Source: Bin80 sp965207565
Lineage (GTDB): Bacteria; Bacteroidota; Rhodothermia; Rhodothermales; Bin80
DNA: 64,000 nt
Reading direction: 5' to 3'
Assembly (NCBI GenBank): GCA_965207565.1
Contig: CBDBMQ010000029.1
Span: 1 to 64,000, forward strand
Of the stretch, positions 62,765-64,000 are shown piece after piece. The notes below the pieces were generated by a model that was not told the DNA's origin, ran no database searches, and worked only from the letters and a program-made list of their open reading frames with translations. Made by a program: the position numbers and the translations under genes. Numbering within the stretch: position 1 is the stretch's first letter; the number at the start of each line of letters is the position of its first letter.

Positions 62765-64000
62765 CTATCTGCCTTCCAAGTCAGAAACAATGGAATCAAT
62801 CTTTGTTCGTAGTTCCACCTGTCGTGCTACGATCCCAACAATCTCTTCATTTAATGCTTGGATATCAACTGGCTCACGAGTATCCTCCTCCTCAACATAG
62901 GAAGAAACCGCAATGTCGTAGTCGTTCTCTGCAATTTCATCGTGGTCTACCAGCCGTGCAAAATATTCAAGATCCTGACGCCCGGTAAATACATCCAGAA
63001 TCTTTTTCTGATGCTCTGGCAATAACTTGTTCTTGTTCCCGCTACGCACAAACTCTGCAGAGGCGTCTATAAACAGAACCGCATTGTCAGTCTTTGATTT
63101 CTTCAAGACGATAACACAGGTGGCGATACTCGTACCAAAGAACAGATCCGGTGGCAGTTGGATCACGGTATCAATAAAGTTATTGTCAATCAGATACTGG
63201 CGAATCTTCTGCTCTGCCCCACCCCGATAAAGGACTCCGGGAAATTCAACAATCGCCGCTGTACCGTTCACGGCAAGCCAGGACAGAATATGCATGGTGA
63301 AAGCCAAGTCGGCTTTACTGGGCGGCGCAAGTACTCCCGCAGGCGCGTAGCGCGGGTCGTTGATCAATAAAGGATCGTTCTTGCCTGCCCATTTGATGGA
63401 GTAAGGAGGATTGGAAACGATAGCTTCAAACGGTTCATCATCTGGATGTGCAGGATTGATCAACGTATCCCCATGGGCGATATCAAATTTCTCGAAATTG
63501 ATATCATGCAAAAACATGTTGATTCGACACAGATTGTAAGTAGTCAAATTGATTTCTTGACCAAAGAATCCCTGACGTACGTTGTCTCGGCCAAGTACTT
63601 TGGCGAACTTCAATAGCAGAGAGCCAGAGCCGCAGGCAGGATCATAGACTTTATTGACCTCCTTCTTGCCGAGCACGGTAATCCGTGCAAGCAGTTCGGA
63701 AACCTCCTGCGGGGTGAAAAACTCACCACCTGATTTGCCCGCTGCAGATGCATACATCATCATCAGGTACTCATATGCATCTCCAAACAGATCAATGGTA
63801 TTGCGAGAAAATCCCCCATCCTTGCTTAATGGAAGGTCCCCGATCGCATCCATAAGCTTCACCAGTTTTTCATTCCGTATCCGGACCGTGGAACCAAGCT
63901 TGCTACTGTTGACATCCAAGTCGTCAAACAATCCCTTCATATCATTTTCGCTATCCGTTCCAATAGCAGAGCCTTCAATGTTTCGGAAGGCTTGGCTCAG
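62765..64000 (-). CDS. hsdM: Type I restriction-modification DNA methyltransferase subunit M (5' end outside window)
   Basis: N6-adenine methyltransferase of the type I complex, 412 codons visible, with the N-terminus beyond the right edge. SAM-binding motif I is DPACGSGSLLLKFA and the catalytic motif IV is SNPPYSIKWAG. Also SGGEFFTPQEVSELLARI and FVRSGNKNKLLP-type sequence. The C-terminus DIQALNEEIVGIVARQVELR is a coiled coil that meets HsdS. First gene of hsdM-hsdS-hsdR as seen here; hsdS follows after 3 bp. Confidence 0.95.
   Translation of the reverse strand: MSQAFRNIEGSAIGTDSENDMKGLFDDLDVNSSKLGSTVRIRNEKLVKLMDAIGDLPLSKDGGFSRNTIDLFGDAYEYLMMMYASAAGKSGGEFFTPQEVSELLARITVLGKKEVNKVYDPACGSGSLLLKFAKVLGRDNVRQGFFGQEINLTTYNLCRINMFLHDINFEKFDIAHGDTLINPAHPDDEPFEAIVSNPPYSIKWAGKNDPLLINDPRYAPAGVLAPPSKADLAFTMHILSWLAVNGTAAIVEFPGVLYRGGAEQKIRQYLIDNNFIDTVIQLPPDLFFGTSIATCVIVLKKSKTDNAVLFIDASAEFVRSGNKNKLLPEHQKKILDVFTGRQDLEYFARLVDHDEIAENDYDIAVSSYVEEEDTREPVDIQALNEEIVGIVARQVELRTKIDSIVSDLEGR

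Overview
The window looks like the chromosome of a Gram-negative bacterium of the Bacteroidota–Rhodothermota lineage. This rests on two secreted S8 proteases with C-terminal type IX secretion (T9SS) sorting domains, a DUF4783 lipid-envelope-associated family protein, zinc-free S14 and cysteine-free L36, and a fused S10–spc–alpha ribosomal operon. Placement below phylum level is inference. Promoters are sigma70-like: a TTGACT-N17-TATAAT stands in front of the tRNA–tuf–ribosomal operon.

Layout. 1–4.9 kb: hexuronate catabolism, with uxaC (cut by the window edge) divergent from a TRAP transporter (dctPQM) and uxaB. 4.9–7 kb: cysS and an HhH-GPD protein. 7–13.9 kb (minus): a very large NtrY-like sensor kinase, DUF4783, a 2-hydroxyacid dehydrogenase and a GMC oxidoreductase. 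14.2–15.9 kb: a GC-rich, foreign-looking segment with a Tat-exported agarase-like glycoside hydrolase. 15.9–20.2 kb: AcuI-type reductase, TonB, a frameshifted AbgT transporter and a YwaF membrane protein. 20.5–27.5 kb: two tandem S8/T9SS proteases. 27.7–34.1 kb: a cysteine-desulfurase-like enzyme, a CPBP protease, TPR, TPM/LemA, ruvX and a bifunctional (p)ppGpp enzyme. 34.2–50.9 kb: the ribosomal operon, read right to left from tRNA-Thr(TGT)-Tyr-Gly-Thr(GGT)-tuf through rpsJ to rplQ, with a terminator after rplQ. 50.9–55.8 kb: DedA, ispF, ispD, queA and a Tat-exported amidase. 55.8–64 kb: an accessory region with a long 2OG-Fe(II) oxygenase and a type I restriction-modification locus (hsdM-hsdS-hsdS'-hsdR).

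Two themes stand out. First, hsdS is split in two exactly at a run of ten C residues; nine would restore a single 405-residue, two-TRD subunit. The same gene has three copies of a 12-bp repeat (amino acids ELEA) in its central coiled coil, the kind of repeat that changes specificity in EcoR124-type enzymes. This is a candidate phase-variable, specificity-switching RM system. Second, secY, rplO, rpsE and abgT (twice) are each broken by exactly one extra base that duplicates its neighbour. The first three are essential, so sequence error is the simplest explanation, and it must also be considered for the hsdS tract.

Gene boundaries were judged by eye from the sequence; no database search was run.
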